64,000 bases of DNA, taken from positions 682,001 to 746,000 of the forward strand of contig NZ_JADOBQ010000002.1 in the NCBI RefSeq assembly GCF_015644665.1, given 5' to 3'. Every line of letters begins with the position of its first letter. Within the stretch, counting starts at the first letter, position 1. Below are positions 62,791 through 64,000 of the stretch, one piece after another. The notes beneath the pieces were generated by a model that worked only from the letters and a program-made list of their open reading frames with translations, did not search any database and was not told where the DNA came from. Source of the DNA: Roseobacter sp. MH60115 (lineage in GTDB: Bacteria > Pseudomonadota > Alphaproteobacteria > Rhodobacterales > Rhodobacteraceae). The translations under genes were made by a program, and so were the position numbers.

Positions 62791-63663
62791 GTGGACGTCT
62801 TTGCACCTGCCAAGATCAATCTGACATTGCATGTCGTCGGCCAGCGGGCCGACGGGTACCATTTGCTGGACAGCCTTGTCGCCTTTGCAACGGTGGGTGA
62901 CCAGTTGGGCGTGCAGATGGACAATGGGTTTTCCCTGAAAATGCAGGGTTCAGAGGCCGCGACACTGCCCGAGGACGCCTCAAATCTCATCTTGCAGGTT
63001 GCGGACCTCTTTGATCACCTTCCGGGTGCGGCGTTTCACCTGACCAAGGAGTTGCCGGTGTCTTCGGGGATTGGCGGCGGGTCTGCAGATGCTGCCGCCG
63101 CGTATCGCGCCCTGTCCGCCGTCGCCAGAGAGGCGGACATTCAGATCCCCACGCCCGAGACACTGCTGAAGCTGGGCGCGGATGTTCCGATGTGTCTGAC
63201 CAGCAGGGCTGCGCGTATTGGCGGCATTGGCGAACAGATCACACCCGTTGCGTTACTGCCAGCGCTGCCTGCGGTGCTGGTGAACCCGCGCCGCGAAGTT
63301 GCCACGCCGGCTGTCTTCAAGGCGATGACGACGCGGCAAAACGCGCCCATGCCCCGAGATCTTCCCACGTTCAACGGCACCCGCGATCTGGCCAACTGGT
63401 TGCGCGGACAGCGGAACGATCTTGAGCCTGCAGCGTCGCAGCTTGAACCGATGATTGATGTCGTGAAAGCAGCGATTTCCACGCAGCCGGACTGCCTGCT
63501 CTCCCGGATGTCCGGGTCGGGTGCTACCTGTTTCGGTCTTTTCCCGACACTGGCGGCAGCGCAAAAGGCGGCAGCCGCCATCGCGCGCCATCAACCGGAG
63601 TGGTGGGTCAAACCGACGGAGCTGGGCTCGCAGAATGAGCGGGCACAGCCCCGGCTCAGTTGA
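62791..63663 (+). CDS. ispE: 4-diphosphocytidyl-2-C-methyl-D-erythritol kinase
   Basis: This is a GHMP kinase of 290 aa that phosphorylates CDP-methylerythritol in isoprenoid synthesis. It has FAPAKINLTLHVVGQRADGYH, the ATP loop PVSSGIGGGSADAAAAY and SGSGATCFGLF. No ATG lies at the domain start; the GTG at 62791 fits the family length, and a TTG at 62758 with GGAG upstream is an alternative overlapping the TPR gene. Its 3' end overlaps the convergent polyprenyl synthase gene by 8 nt. Confidence 0.9.
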   Translation: MDVFAPAKINLTLHVVGQRADGYHLLDSLVAFATVGDQLGVQMDNGFSLKMQGSEAATLPEDASNLILQVADLFDHLPGAAFHLTKELPVSSGIGGGSADAAAAYRALSAVAREADIQIPTPETLLKLGADVPMCLTSRAARIGGIGEQITPVALLPALPAVLVNPRREVATPAVFKAMTTRQNAPMPRDLPTFNGTRDLANWLRGQRNDLEPAASQLEPMIDVVKAAISTQPDCLLSRMSGSGATCFGLFPTLAAAQKAAAAIARHQPEWWVKPTELGSQNERAQPRLS

Positions 63664-64000
63664 TCCGTTCGACCACGTAATCCGCCAGATCGCTCAGCAT
63701 TTCCTTGATCTCATGGTCGGGCAGAGGCGCAATGGCAGCTTTTGCCTTGGACGCCCAGCTTCGTGCCGCCTCTGCTGTCTCGGTGAGCGCATCATGCTTG
63801 TCCAGTAAGGCCCTGGCCGTGCCGAGGTCGTCATCGGTCTGCTTGCCCTTTTCGATGGTGCGCTCCCAAAAGGCGCGCTCCTCGGCATCCGCTTTTGCGA
63901 CCGCCTTGATGAGCGGCATGGTCAGCTTGCGCTCGCGGAAGTCATCTCCGATGTTCTTGCCGATGGCCCCTGCATCACCCTGAAAATCGAGAAGATCGTC
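63656..64000 (-). CDS. Polyprenyl diphosphate synthase C-terminal part (partial)
   Basis: The gene enters from the right edge and 114 codons of its C-terminal part are present. They begin DDLLDFQGDAGAIGKNIGDDF, the second aspartate-rich region of trans-isoprenyl diphosphate synthases, then FRERKLTMPLIKAVA and the all-helical end. It would make the ubiquinone side chain from IPP and FPP; its catalytic N-terminal part is outside the window. It is convergent with ispE, another isoprenoid gene. Confidence 0.85.
   Translation of the reverse strand, partial: DDLLDFQGDAGAIGKNIGDDFRERKLTMPLIKAVAKADAEERAFWERTIEKGKQTDDDLGTARALLDKHDALTETAEAARSWASKAKAAIAPLPDHEIKEMLSDLADYVVERIN

Noticed and set aside
1-64000. 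CRISPR array, prophage or plasmid origin
   Set aside because: No regularly spaced direct repeats, phage structural genes or replication genes were seen.

Overview
The window is GC-rich and gene-dense, with many overlapping ATGA, TGATG and 8-nt gene junctions. The gene content is that of an alphaproteobacterium of the Rhodobacterales (Roseobacter group). Pointers are the short aa3-oxidase subunit IV gene, a VPLPA-CTERM anchor, a DmdC-like acyl-CoA dehydrogenase, an N-terminally extended MoeA, a pyrC/pyrB neighbourhood with small membrane proteins, and dimethylglycine-dehydrogenase-type enzymes. This assignment is by gene content only; no 16S rRNA is present.

Layout. (1) 1-4145: zinc acquisition. 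znuA, a DUF1007 protein and a NicO-type permease read leftward; zur, znuC and znuB read rightward. Two Zur-box-like palindromes lie between them, one overlapping the zur start codon. (2) 4472-10210: a complete seven-gene Nit1C nitrilase cluster (order nitB-C-D-E-F-G-H on the minus strand, with most internal genes overlapping). A PLP-dependent MocR/GntR regulator (10479-11840) is divergent to it, and the intergenic region holds a 25-bp near-perfect palindrome plus repeats of the same CATACAAT word. (3) 11841-21300: a decayed accessory stretch. It holds frameshifted remnants of an acyl-CoA ligase with carrier domain, a phosphodiesterase/TPR protein, a VPLPA-CTERM protein, a GFA-family gene with a Cys-to-TGA nonsense codon, a LysR fragment and an IS3 transposase remnant. 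Among them are a serine beta-lactamase-like hydrolase, a membrane AraC regulator and a tiny lipoprotein that look intact. A tRNA-Gln(TTG) marks the right edge.

(4) 21564-33567: catabolic and redox enzymes: quinone oxidoreductase, hydroxyacid dehydrogenase, gamma-glutamyltransferase, FAD-linked lactate/glycolate-type oxidase, a dimethylglycine dehydrogenase-like protein, DAO oxidase, aldo/keto reductase and an orphan ectoine synthase. A 27-bp inverted repeat lies at 27501-27575. (5) 33551-39140: plsY, pyrC, a 33-aa membrane peptide, a 181-aa membrane protein and pyrB, then a family-4-like uracil-DNA glycosylase lacking its Fe-S cysteines, LysE and moaB. (6) 39234-50792: an RND efflux pair, a DsbD-like protein, algH, Sua5, a DmdC-like dehydrogenase with an MBL hydrolase, cox subunit IV and a lipoprotein. 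(7) 50800-55954: azlCD, then the overlapping fdhD-mobA-mobB-moeA fusion, which serves molybdenum cofactor maturation and formate dehydrogenase. (8) 56033-64000: greA, a SoxR/VOC divergon with a readable SoxR-type promoter, ETF-ubiquinone oxidoreductase, a TPR protein, ispE and the 3' part of a polyprenyl synthase gene.

The strongest biology is the Nit1C cluster, whose members are linked in the literature to cyanide/nitrile assimilation but whose chemistry is largely unknown. Here it is paired with an unusual regulator and a clear candidate operator. Function names come from recognised motifs and remembered family features; no database search was run.
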